DNA from: Stomorhina lunata
Lineage: Eukaryota; Arthropoda; Insecta; Diptera; Rhiniidae
Assembly (NCBI GenBank): GCA_933228675.1
Contig: OW121741.1
Coordinates: forward strand, 135,927,085 to 135,991,084
DNA length: 64,000 bases
Direction: 5' to 3'
Shown in pieces: positions 22,191-32,726 of the stretch. The notes under the pieces are model-generated. The model did not search any database, was not told where the DNA came from, and worked only from the letters and a program-made list of their open reading frames with translations. The position numbers were made by a program, and so were the translations under genes. Each line of letters opens with the position of its first letter. Within the stretch, counting starts at the first letter, position 1.

Positions 22191-25100
22191 TAGAATTTTT
22201 AAATTTGCAAATAAATTTGTACAGAATATATTAAATTATAAAAAAAATATTGTTAAATGAATAAAAGATATAAATATATAATTTTGAATTTATTTTTTTC
22301 TAAGAATTTTTATTTGTTTTTAGAAAAATATAATATTGTATATATATTAGGTATCTTCCAAGGTAGGCTGGCGTTTACTTTGTGATTTCTCTTAACTGCT
22401 TCTTTTGTTTGTAGACTAAAAAGTTAACTACTTATTCACTACTTGAAATAAATAAATTTAGTTTTATTTATAATATTATATAGGGATTATTTAATTACAT
22501 ATTTAATGTAATTTTAAATATCTTACTTTGTGTTTGTCTAAACTAAATGTTTAGCGTGTGCGCTGTAGTTCTTTAAGACTTTTTTCGATTTTTGAAAAAA
22601 AAATTAAATTAGATAAACAAAATTAAAAAAAAAATATTAAAAGAAATTTCAATATCGAAAACATCAATTACTTTTCAATATAAAAAGTGTTTCGAATAAA
22701 ATATGCAAGCAGAACTTCGGCATGTGGAAAGTTTTAGGCTCTTGTAAAAGAAGAATTAGAGAACACAGGAAAGGTGTCTCAAAACATGCCCAATTTAAAG
22801 CATAGGTTGACCATATTCTAAACAATGGCAATAGAAACCACTATAAAATCTTTAATGGAAAACTTTTGAAAAAAGAAATCGTTAAATTTAAAAAAATTGA
22901 GTAACATGTCAACATTTCAATGTCAAACAAAATTGCACAATTTCAATAAATTTCGGTATTACAAACAATTTGATTAAACTTAATGCAACTACAAATTTTA
23001 TTCGGCACTCTTTTAAGTTCTTTATATAGAGCCCAATTGAATTTCTAAGGCAACGGTCCTTAAATAATTTAAATATCAAGAAATTTCCTATGATTTTTTT
23101 TAATTTTAAAAATATTATTCATTTAATATATTATTAATATTATTTATTTCCAAAATTATTAACAAAAATTTTAATGCTTCTTTCACAAAAATTTCTGTAT
23201 AGAAAATTTTTCTTTAAAAAAATCAATATCAAAAATTTTCTATGAAACTATAAAAAAAATTTTGTATCAAAAATTAGAATTTTAAAAAATTTTCAATGGA
23301 AAACTTTCAATATTAAAAAATTTTCTTCGAAAAAATTTAATAGGCAAAAATTTAAAATTTAAATTTTTTTATTTTCGATTTGATAATAACAAAAAAAAAC
23401 AATTTTTTGAAAATTGAAATAAGCACAATATTATTTTTTTTCTTTTAATTAAAATTTAATGTTTAGGTAAGAAAGAGTGTTTAAGGTTTTGTATGATAAA
23501 AAGAAATTATTGCTTCAAGCCTTAGAAATATAATAACAAAAATACTATAGATTACACGAGAAAACTTTACTTTAACTTATAGATTTCTATTAAGTTTTTT
23601 TTTTAAGATAACAATAGTCCAGATCACAAGCTCTTGCAAAAAGTCTGGTGGCATTGTAGCACATGCAAATCGAAATAGCAAATGACAATTTTTCTATATG
23701 AAAAACATTTGCTTCGCAGATTTGTAAATTCTTAGACGCTGGAAAATTTGCAACGGATTGTGAGCCGGGCTAATATTTTATGTTAGTATTTAGTTTTTTT
23801 AGAGTATATTAAAAATATAAAAATGCTTTAGTTTGTTTTAAATTACATTTTATAAGCTTTAGTGTGTTTTATTCTTATTTTATTAAAATTATACTTGAAT
23901 TGTTTAAATTTAATTTTTTTATTAGTACATAATATAATTAAATGCTTTAAATAAACAAATAATAATAAGCAGTTATTAATATTTACATATTAATTTTATT
24001 GGTATTCTATTGGCCATTTTGATTTTTTTTAATTACTTTTCACAAATCACTATAAAATTTTTTTTGTGAAAATCACTTTCATATAAAATTAAAATCGAGC
24101 TCATTATTAAAATCAAATTGTTCCTAGAGATCAAACTAATTGTGTTACTTTATGATCCGCAATATTCATGATAAATAACACCTAACGATTTATTAACAAA
24201 GGATTTGAAATTTTTTATTATTATAGAAGTTAGAGCCTTTTAAATATTTATTTCAATTTACATGAACGTGATTTTTAGAACAAGTCACAATATCAAAAAT
24301 TAAATATTTTTCTAAGAAAAAATTCAATTTTAAAATTAGTTAAATATCGAAAGTTTTAGTACGAAAAATTTTTTAAAACGTTAATGAAAAAATTCAATTT
24401 TAAAAATAGTTCAATATTGAAAGTTTTGGTATGAAAAAATTTTTAAAATATTAATGAACAAAATTTTAAATCGCTATAAAATTTTTGTTGATATATTCAA
24501 TACTAAAAATAGTTTAATCCAAAAAATTACAATATCAAAAATTTTTGTATGAAAAAATAGCATTATTGAAAATTTTTATTTGAAAAATATTAAGATGGTT
24601 AACTTTTAATAAGAATTTCTTATACGAAAAAAGTCCAATATCGAAAATTTTTTTATGAAAAAATTTTAGTAAAGAAAAATTTTTTATAAAGAAAATTTTA
24701 GTAAAGAAAAATTTTTTATAAAGAAAATTGAGTATTCAATTTATTATAAAAAAAATTTAAAAATCGAAAATTTTTATATGAAAAAATTTCAGTAAAGAAA
24801 AATGTCTTATAAAAAATGAATATTCAATTTTTTTTTTTATAAAAAAAATTTCTATGACAAAATTTTTTTAAAAAAAGAATTAAATAAATTTTTTTTTCAA
24901 AAAAAGATAAATATCGAATGTTTTTCTTTAAAAAAAATGTACTTAATTTTAATGTTCGATACTTATTAAAATTTTATATTAAAAATGGTATCTATAAAAA
25001 ATTCAAAATTAATTCTGTGGCTTGGTGCTAAAAGGGCCAATGAAATTTTTTTGCTGTTTTGAGTTAATCATTGCGTTATATTCTCATCTTTACCCTCTTT

Positions 25101-26233
25101 CATTTGGCTCCAACAGCTAATCTAATTTAACTCAGAATAGATTTATAAGTGGTTTTCTTGGCAATGTTACTATGAGTTTATATGGAAAATAAAAACTTCA
25201 AATCAAATTTTCTCAAAACTACTTTTCTGTCATTGGTCATTTTAGCACCAAGCCACAGAATTAAAAAAATGCTTCCATAAGAAAATTTTATATAGGAAAT
25301 TTTGTATAAAAAAACAATATCCAAAAATTTTTAATGAAAAAAACGCAAAACTTTATTAAAAAAATTTGTAAAAGTTTTAATATTGAAAATTTTCCAAAAA
25401 AAAAAAAAAAATGTTTAATATCGAAAATAATTTATAATAAAATTTCAATATCAAAAAATTCAATTTACAAAAACTTTGGTCTGTAGATTCCGAAAATGAT
25501 AGTGTGGATATTAGTTTTTGAGATATATTTGTTTTTGAACAATTTTAACCAGACACATTAAAAAATCAAATTAAGCAAGAAACCCCAAATTGTTTTAAAG
25601 ATGTGAAAAAAAAAAACAGTTTTTAAAAATTAAAAAAAGTTACGTAAATTTTCTTACAAAATTTTTAACTCAAAAACTTAAGCCAATTCAAAAAAACAGA
25701 TATCATATTTCGGATGCAGAAGATCAAGGTTATTTCAATTTAATGTCTCAACCTCTTAACGACGCAGCAAAATAGATTTGTATTCTTAACTGCAATCGAA
25801 ATGGTATTTTGCAATAGAATTCCTAAAAAAATTTCTTAATTACAATAAATCTAAACAAATTTGCACAATAATTACAAAAGTATTGAATTGAAGTTAAGCC
25901 ATAAACTAATTATTTAGGTATAGTAATAATAATAATTTATTAAAAAAAGAAATATTTTTAATATTTACTTATAATCAATTAAGATTTAAAAGAAAACAAT
26001 AATAAAACTTCTCCAGCAACTAAGAATTTGTAATAAACTTTGGAAAACTTCATAATCTAAAGTAATCATTTTCCAATAATGGGAAGTTCTCTCCATAAGA
26101 TCAAGTATAAACTTATTTTTGTGTATATATAAATGTTAGCTTTAAATAATTATCCTTAATTGTAGTTAACGTGGTTACAAAAACATTTAAAAGTAAAAAA
26201 AAAACTTACACTAAATTAAAAAAAGAAGTTCCT
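22191..26233. other. Gene-free A/T-rich region with decayed minisatellites
   Basis: No coding signal. Blocks at about 23090-23420, 24260-25000 and 25265-25460 are decayed A/T arrays with motifs such as AAATATCGAAAATTTTT and TATGAAAAAATTT. 22690-22930 and 23620-23770 are more complex and could be transposon remnants, but I could not assign them. The MITE at 25013-25260 is listed separately. 25470-26233 leads into the Sirt1 3' UTR. Confidence 0.55.
25013..25260. mobile_element. 248-bp MITE flanked by TTAA, 21-bp perfect TIRs
   Basis: The left end TTCTGTGGCTTGGTGCTAAA is the exact reverse complement of the right end at 25240-25260; complementarity extends imperfectly inward (GGGCCAATGA against TCATTGGTCA). 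TTAA lies directly outside on both sides (25009-25012 and 25261-25264), the target site used by piggyBac-type transposases. The interior is unique and non-coding. The TIR does not start with the usual CCC of piggyBac elements, so the superfamily is only suggested by the target site. Confidence 0.75.
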
Positions 26234-29014
26234 TTATGAAGATTCTAAGCTGGTGTTGGGAGAAATTGAAGGCGTTATGATTTGTTCTGAAGAATCTCGC
26301 CTCTTTTTGTGCGGAGGAGGACTATTACTGCCACATGTCACATTTTCGCTGCAGTTAGTCTCAGTTGTATAAGAAGTAGATGTTTCATCGTGAGGTACAT
26401 CATCACTTGAATGACGTTTTTTCTGGGTATGTTGTGTCGCTTGAGGAAGGCAGGAGTTTGATGAAATGGTATTGCTGAAATTATTTGGTGTACTGGTGCT
26501 ACTTGTTGATTGTTGTTGGTTAGCTATGGCTTTAACCATTTCATTTTCCACTGAAGGTGTCATTAGAGGTGATAGTGGTGCATGATTTGTATCTTCATCT
26601 TCATTGCAGGGATTGTCATCAAATTCATCCAAGTTTTCATCATCTTCTTCTTCGGAATCTGAACACCATGACACTTGAGCTCCGGGAAAAACATAAGATG
26701 TTGTATTATCGTGAACATAATATGTGCCCTTGTGCAATCGCTCGGCTGCGCTTTGGTGTTTTAATTGCCTTCGTAGACTTTGTTTTTCGGCTTGTGAACA
26801 ATTGTTATCAGTTGTCTTCGTATTATGTATATCATCCATCACAGGTTTATTGTTTATGGCCTGTGTAGTAGATGCTGGCATATTAAGGTTTTTGTTGTTG
26901 CCTGTATCTGTAAAATTACAGAATGAAGGCGTTGAAGCAGAATTTGAGGCATCCCCTAATATACCACTATCTTTCGAGGAATCAATAGATAAATGACGAT
27001 AATCGCAAGAGCCACCAAAGTTAGTCGATTCCATTGGTTCATCCATAAATTCAGGCGAAAGAAATTCACCATCCTTTTTCGAACTTGTTGATGATGATTC
27101 GAAGCCTGAATCACTATAAGTAGTTGTAGTTGTTGTGATAGGTAATTCTGTAGAGTTAATGGATTTCAAAGATAATGTATCTGTGTCTGTGGTGATCTCT
27201 TTAGCTGTATCCTCATCATCTATCTCATCTTCGAGAGGGATTAATTCCTTAGATTCTGATAAGATTTCCTCGTTAAAACAAATATCTTTCCACTCTTCAC
27301 CTAAACGATGGCAAATTTGATTTATGATAACATCACCATCTCCCAATAATTCGACATCAAATTCAAGATGATGCAATTGTTCACGATTAATAAGTATTTG
27401 GGGTACTTGATTTGGTATAGAACTAGGTATTAAAGCTACGGGACGCACCTTTAGGGAAGAACCCATGACAATAAGTAAATCGCACTTATCTTTATCACTG
27501 GCCATAACTGTATGGAACTCATCCGGTAGACCTATGAATAATAAAATGTTCAATTCAATTGCATAAAAAAATTAAGATTTCGTATTCCTTAACTCGATTC
27601 TTAGAATCTCTTACTTACCTTCACCAAAGAAAACAATATCTGGTTTCATTATACCATTCTCCACCAGCTGTCTCAAATCATTCTCGTTAACTGGGTCTGA
27701 GGCATCCAAACTTTGCTCTACATTGGGCTGACAACGAGGACATACCGGTATACGCTGAGCAAAAATATCACTACGAATACTATCAGCATCACATTTATGT
27801 TTGCATTTGGTGCAAGATGCCGTCGAGAAGGAACCATGGCATTCAATGACATTTTTTATACCAGCCACTTGTTCTAATGTGTCTATATTTTGTGTGTAGT
27901 TGCGTAATAACTTTTGTTTTTGTTCCAACATTTTTATAAAACGATGGCAGGGAGAGGGTTTAAATTGTCCCGGATATATTTCGCGGGCAAATTTATAAAA
28001 TGGTCGGGGATCTCGCGAAAAGTAGTTTATATCAAACATGGCCTGTGGGTCTGGAAGATCGGGAAAATCCTTAGCTAAACGGGAGTAAATGCCATCCGAG
28101 GATCTAAAGTCGGGAATGCCACATGACACTGAAACACCAGCACCAGTAAGAACCATTATGTTTTTGGATTTGTTAAGAAGGTCTATGACATCTTCAAAGG
28201 TATTAACATAGGAGAGTTTCTTACGCCTGGGAGGCTCTGAAAGCATACTGGCCAATATACGCCACAAAGTCATATCCGTCAATTCCGGACTAATCCGCTG
28301 GGCCGATGAAGGTAAGAATTTTGAAAGTATTTCTCTAGGATTTGCACCAGAATGAATTTGTTTTTGCACCCAGTTAAGGGGACGTTGATTTATGGGCTTC
28401 CATTCACGACCCGACATGTCAGAAAGCCCACTTAGATCTGAAAAGTCAGAATCTGAAGATGACTCGTCTGTATCATCCGGGTTGTCGTCGTCCCCATCAT
28501 GTTCCTTTGAGGTCTGAAGAATACTAGAAGAGTCCTGTGAATTATCATTATTATCTGTTTGGTAGCTTTGATCTTCCTCGTCATCTTCTGCATCATCCTC
28601 TTCACTAGCCTTATCACTTTTGAATTGTGAAGCCTCCTGTTGCGAGTCCATATTAATTGGATCTTCATCAGCCACACTTATGGGGGTATCTAACATTAAC
28701 GAGACCTCCAACTCTTCATTAGCTGTTGGCGGTAATGTTAATGTTTTGATAATTTCATTGTTTGTTTTGACATCTTCTTCTTCGCCACAACTACTACCAT
28801 TGGCATTTGTTGTTGATGCCATTGACGACGACGATGTCGACATTGTTTTTGTGTTCAAAATATTCGCGCCAAAATTAAAATTTTTATTGTTTACCGCAAA
28901 TTCTTCCACAGACGTAAAGAATTTATTCCTCTCCTGCAGTTTTATGGGTAAAACATCATCCAATTGTTCCAAAGTATCTGTATTTATTCTTGCCTGTTCA
29001 TAATTTTCCATCAT
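26234..29014 (-). CDS. Sirt1: Sirtuin 1 (Sir2/Sirt1) NAD-dependent deacetylase
   Basis: Two exons, 29014-27619 and 27531-26234, join in phase across an 87-bp intron and give 897 residues. The start is the ATG of MMENYEQ; the frame continues upstream without an ATG. Residues about 60-215 are acidic and Ser-rich. The sirtuin core follows: NAD-binding GAGVSVSCGIPDFRS (about 291), YTQNIDTLE, catalytic His in ECHGSF (about 393), a zinc site with Cys pairs in CTKC and CPRC, then KPDIVFFGEGLP spanning the intron and LLIVMGSSLKVRPVALIPS. The C-terminus is a long disordered tail ending in a Lys/Arg patch. The set of motifs matches class I SIRT1, which deacetylates histones and transcription factors in nucleus and cytoplasm. 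DnaJ-H is transcribed divergently, as I recall in Drosophila. Bases 28401-28523 have an identical copy at 31202-31324. Confidence 0.95.
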
Positions 29015-29984
29015 CTTCCAGAAAACCAAACCAAAATACACTCGCTGCTACACACAACACAAAGTCTCAAAAATCAAAACAATACAGAAATACGAAGAAG
29101 AATTTTCTGTCTTTTTCGCTCTTTTTTTTAACCTTCTCTTTCTTTCTGCCTAGTTCGTTTTCGTGTTTTATGACTTTCTACACAAATTCGTTTGGTACAC
29201 ACACAAGAAAATTTTTCTCGTCTCGGCTGATGTAAAAAAAATTTCCACTACGTCTATGCGAAAATAAATTGCTTTTGTCCATTAATTTTTCACAAATTTA
29301 TTTAAATATTTTGAAAAATTAATATTTTTAATGAAATTTTTTAAACTTTTACGTAAACTAATATGAAATAATTTCACAAAAATTTCAACAAATTCTGTAT
29401 CTATTCACAAGCATTTGTGTGACGTTAATGAAAAAAAGATGGCCGCCGTCCAGCCAACAAAGTTGTGAAATTTGGTAGGGGGATTAGTCATAATGCTGGC
29501 ATGAACTACTACTATTTTTACAACAAACACATGAAATTTTAATTTTGATTTCTATACAGAGAGAGATAATGGCTTGAAAAGGTACTAATTTTGTCCCCGA
29601 AATGCGGAAAAGCAGAGATGGAAATTGGCTTTGAATAAAGGAATTGTAATAAAATATTAAATAAAGTTGTACTAAGATTATTTTCAAGCCACTTGCAGTT
29701 ACAGAAATATTCTACAATTTAAACCTAAATTTAGTTTTGTGGAACGATTTGTTGTTTCTCAAAAAATTCGTAAAAAATAAAAATGACAACAAATGTTAGA
29801 TTCTTTTACTATTAATGTATAGATCGATATGATTTTTTAAAAAACGAAAAAATTTTGAAAGAATCGTTATTGCTGTGAAATTTTTTTATATCTCATAAAC
29901 GATTAAGATTATGTGAAAATTTTGTAGAAATTTTTTATGTAAAAATTTTATTGAAAATTTTTTATTCAAAAAGAAGTGTATTTG

Positions 29985-30245
29985 CATTTGATCCCAAACC
30001 TGTTACATTTATTTATTAATGTAACAGATCAATTTATTGATAAAAAGCCAAAAAATGTTTGCGGAGAAACCAAATTCCTCGACGCGTTGCGATGGTTGGT
30101 TAAGCCATCTCTTCAGGAGGATTATCCCCAATTTAGACAGATCGAAAACCTCGCATTATTACTAAATTTACAAACATAACTATTAAGAATTATGTTCATA
30201 AACCAAAAGTAAAAGCGTAGATTATCGACTGAACAAAAACAAACA
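29985..30245 (+). repeat. Dispersed repeat Z, near full-length copy
   Basis: This aligns with 41690-41955 (opposite strand). The order is a hairpin part (TTTATTTATTAATGTAACA-like), then CCAAAAAATGTT, GGAGAAACC, GACGCGTT-CGATG-TTGGTTA, CCATCTCTTCA-GAGGATTAT, ending ATTATC-CTGAACA-AAACA. Overall identity by eye is about 70%. No gene product is recognised; the short open frame in it is not shared intact by the other copy. Confidence 0.6.
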
Positions 30246-30985
30246 TTTTTTTATGTAAAAATTTTATCGAAAATTTTTTATGTAAAAATTTTATCGAAAA
30301 TTTATAAAAAATTTTGATGCAAAAATTTTGTAGAAATTGTATAAATTTTTTTTAAGTTAAAACTTTATAGAAATTTTTTATGTAATTTTTATAAATAAAG
30401 AAAATCTTTATATCGAAAAATTTCTTTAGAAAATCTTTATATCGAAAATTTTCTAAAAAAAATCTTTATATCGAAAAATTTCTATAAAAAATCTTTATAT
30501 CGAAAATTTTCTATAGAAAATATTTATATCGAAAATTTTCTAAAGAAAATATTTATATTAAACATTTTCTAAGAAAATCTTTATATCGGTAATTTTCTAT
30601 AGAAAATTTTTATATTAAACATTTTTTATAGAAAATCTTTATATTGAAAATTTTCTATAGAAAATCTTTATATCGAAAAATTTTTATAAAAAAATCTTCT
30701 AGAGAAAATCTTTACATTGAAAATTTTCTATAGAAAAATCTATATTAAAAATTTTCTATAAAAAATCTTTATATCGAAAAATATTTATAAAAAATCTTTA
30801 GATCGAAAAATTTCTATAGAAAATCTTTATATTGAAAATTTTCTATAGAAAATCTTTATATCGAAAATTTTCTGTAGAAAATCTTTATACCGAAAAATAT
30901 TTATAAAAAATCTTAAGATCGAAAAATTTCTATAGAAAATCTTTATATCGATCATTTTTTGTAGAAATTCTTTGTATCACGAATT
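30246..30985. repeat. ~29-bp A/T minisatellite (AAAATCTTTATATCGAAAATTTTCTATAG type)
   Basis: Roughly 20 imperfect units combine AGAAAATCTTTATATCGAAA with ATTTTCTAT; the joint TTTTCTATAGAAAA is self-complementary. Units vary at the CG position (CG, TG, TA), consistent with decay. Confidence 0.8.
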
Positions 30986-31430
30986 TTATAGAAAATTTTT
31001 ATATAAAAAATTTTATAGAAAATTTTTATATAAAATATTTTATAGAAAATTTTTATATAAAAAATTTTATAGAAAATTTTTATATAAAAAATTTTATAGA
31101 AAATTTTTATATAAAAAATTTTATAGAAAATTTTTATATAAAAAATTTTATAGAAAATTTTTATATAAAAAATTTTATAGAAAATTTTTATATAAAAAAT
31201 TCATTCACGACCCGACATGTCAGAAAGCCCACTTAGATCTGAAAAGTCAGAATCTGAAGATGACTCGTCTGTATCATCCGGGTTGTCGTCGTCCCCATCA
31301 TGTTCCTTTGAGGTCTGAAGAATAGAAAATTTTTATATAAAAAATTTTATAGAAAATTTTTATATAAAAAATTTTATAGAAAATTTTTATATAAAAAATT
31401 TTATAAAAAATTTTTATATAAACAGTTATA
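30986..31430. repeat. 27-bp A/T minisatellite interrupted by a Sirt1 fragment
   Basis: Near-perfect 27-bp units made of AAAAAATTTTATAG followed by AAAATTTTTATAT. Because 27 is divisible by three, the array is open in one frame and translates as a 9-residue repeat; this is not evidence of a protein. The array is split by the 123-bp Sirt1-derived segment at 31202-31324 and resumes after it with the same unit. Confidence 0.85.
31202..31324 (-). pseudogene. 123-bp identical copy of Sirt1 exon 1 segment
   Basis: Bases 31202-31324 are identical, by direct reading, to 28401-28523 in the same orientation. The source codes for Sirt1 residues about 164-205, the acidic Ser/Asp-rich stretch. The copy has no splice sites, start or flanking Sirt1 sequence. 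It sits in the middle of the 27-bp A/T array, with ATA shared by the fragment's right end and the array unit. It cannot make a Sirt1 product. Confidence 0.92.
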
Positions 31431-31707
31431 TAGAAAATTTTCCTTGTCAAACTTTTATAATTTTATAGAAATTTTTTTGTAACAATTTTATAAAAAATTT
31501 TATTGCAAATTTTAGTTGTAATAACTTTAATATAAAATTTCAGATGTAAAATTTTTTTAGCGACAATATTTTAAGTAACATTTTTATTATTAAATTAAGA
31601 TAAATGTGGAGACGTCTGAATGACAAACTAGTTCTCAAATTTCTGTCTTTTTATTAGCTCAAAAAACCATTGACATTTTCGGATTTTGCTGACGAAAGTC
31701 ATCTAAC

Positions 31708-31775
31708 GAATCGGATGCAACACGTTGTCTAAGAGAAGTACCCCTTGTTCCAATTGGAATGTCGTGGGAATTATG
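31708..31775 (+). mobile_element. SINE 3'-tail fragment
   Basis: This matches the last ~65 bp of the SINE seen at 33388-33660: TTGTCTAAGAGAAGTAC, TTGTTCCAATTGGAATG, GTGGGAATTA. It is followed by a two-unit ATGTGCATATTATAT repeat. The tRNA-like head is missing. Confidence 0.65.
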
Positions 31776-32144
31776 TGCATATTATATATGTGCATATTAT
31801 ATATTAGAACGTCATTAAGATCCATAATACATATAGAATCTTAATGAAATTCTAAGAAATTTAAGCTATTGAAAACTTAAAAGCGCCTCAACGAAAGAAG
31901 TCAAGAAAACATTTCACCATACGATGATCAAATTTAGTATAGAGAAAACCTATAGGACAATTTAACATTAAATATATCACATGTAACCCCCACTAAGTTT
32001 CAAATAAAAAAAAGGAGCAGCGACGATATTCAATGACATTTTTATAAAATTTTCTATAACATTACATATTTCAATTTCTTCACCTCTTTCTCCTAAGAAC
32101 TCAAGACTTGAGAAGACATTCATGAGTTTAGTGTTGTTTAACAG

Positions 32145-32347
32145 ACATCAGATTTACTTGATCAGTTTTCTTCAATTTTTTTTGAAAATACATTCACTTT
32201 CACACACGAACATTTTCTTCATCAGTTTTCATTTTATTCTTCTTAAATTTCATACAAATTTTCAAAATCTTCGTAAACTTGATATTACATTTTTCTCATG
32301 AAAACTCAAGACTTGATGAGCTAAAACTGACTAGTGTGAAAGTAGAC
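32145..32347. mobile_element. ~200-bp MITE, copy A (DnaJ-H upstream)
   Basis: This shares ATTCACTTTCACACACGAAC, TACTTGATCAGTTTT and ACAAATTTTCAAAAT with 34526-34755. Its right end (GACTTGATGAGCTAAAACTG then TAGTGTGAAAG) is the approximate inverted match of copy B's left end (TTTCACACGAATCAGGTTTACTTGATC), which implies ~30-bp terminal inverted repeats. Non-coding. Confidence 0.6.
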
Positions 32348-32726
32348 TAACTTGTTTTAATTAATTATAAACATTCGTTACTCAAATATCAAGTCTTGTT
32401 TTTGTTATTGGTAGTTAAGATCTTTTAAAATCACGGTTTCTCTAGCACCCACAAAATACGCGAAATTCCTTAACACTGCATTACTTACAAAAACTCTAAT
32501 GTTTCCAAGAAAATCGCTCGATTAACATCACCGTTCACAGATGACAGAGAGAGAGATTTGTTGTTGTTGTTCTTGTCTTTTTGCAAAGAAAGACAAATAA
32601 AGGGATTTTTAGCCAATTGAAACGAAATTTTCTTTTTGTACAATTTTCGGATATAATTTATTTTGTTTGATAATTATATCAATAAAACATTAATAAAGTG
32701 TATTTAAATTATTAACTGGCACAACT

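Larger units (their letters stand above)
29015..32726. promoter_or_regulatory. Divergent spacer between Sirt1 and DnaJ-H
   Basis: 3.7 kb separate the two starts. The first ~450 bp next to Sirt1 (29015-29460) and the last ~250 bp before DnaJ-H are the likely promoters. Everything between is repeats: Z copy, A/T arrays, Sirt1 fragment, SINE tail and a MITE. The direct TCTGCC/TTTTCGT-rich sequence at 29100-29230 looks like Sirt1 5' UTR or promoter, with no clear TATA box. Confidence 0.5.

Noticed and set aside
23620..23770. Possible terminal inverted repeat element (TCACAAGCTCTTGC / GGATTGTGAGCC)
   Set aside because: Only about 9 of 13 end bases pair and there are no flanking duplications.
30972..31325. 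Open frame encoding a 9-residue repeat (KKFYRKFLY type)
   Set aside because: It is the in-frame reading of a 27-bp A/T minisatellite running into the Sirt1 fragment; no start context, splice signal or homology.
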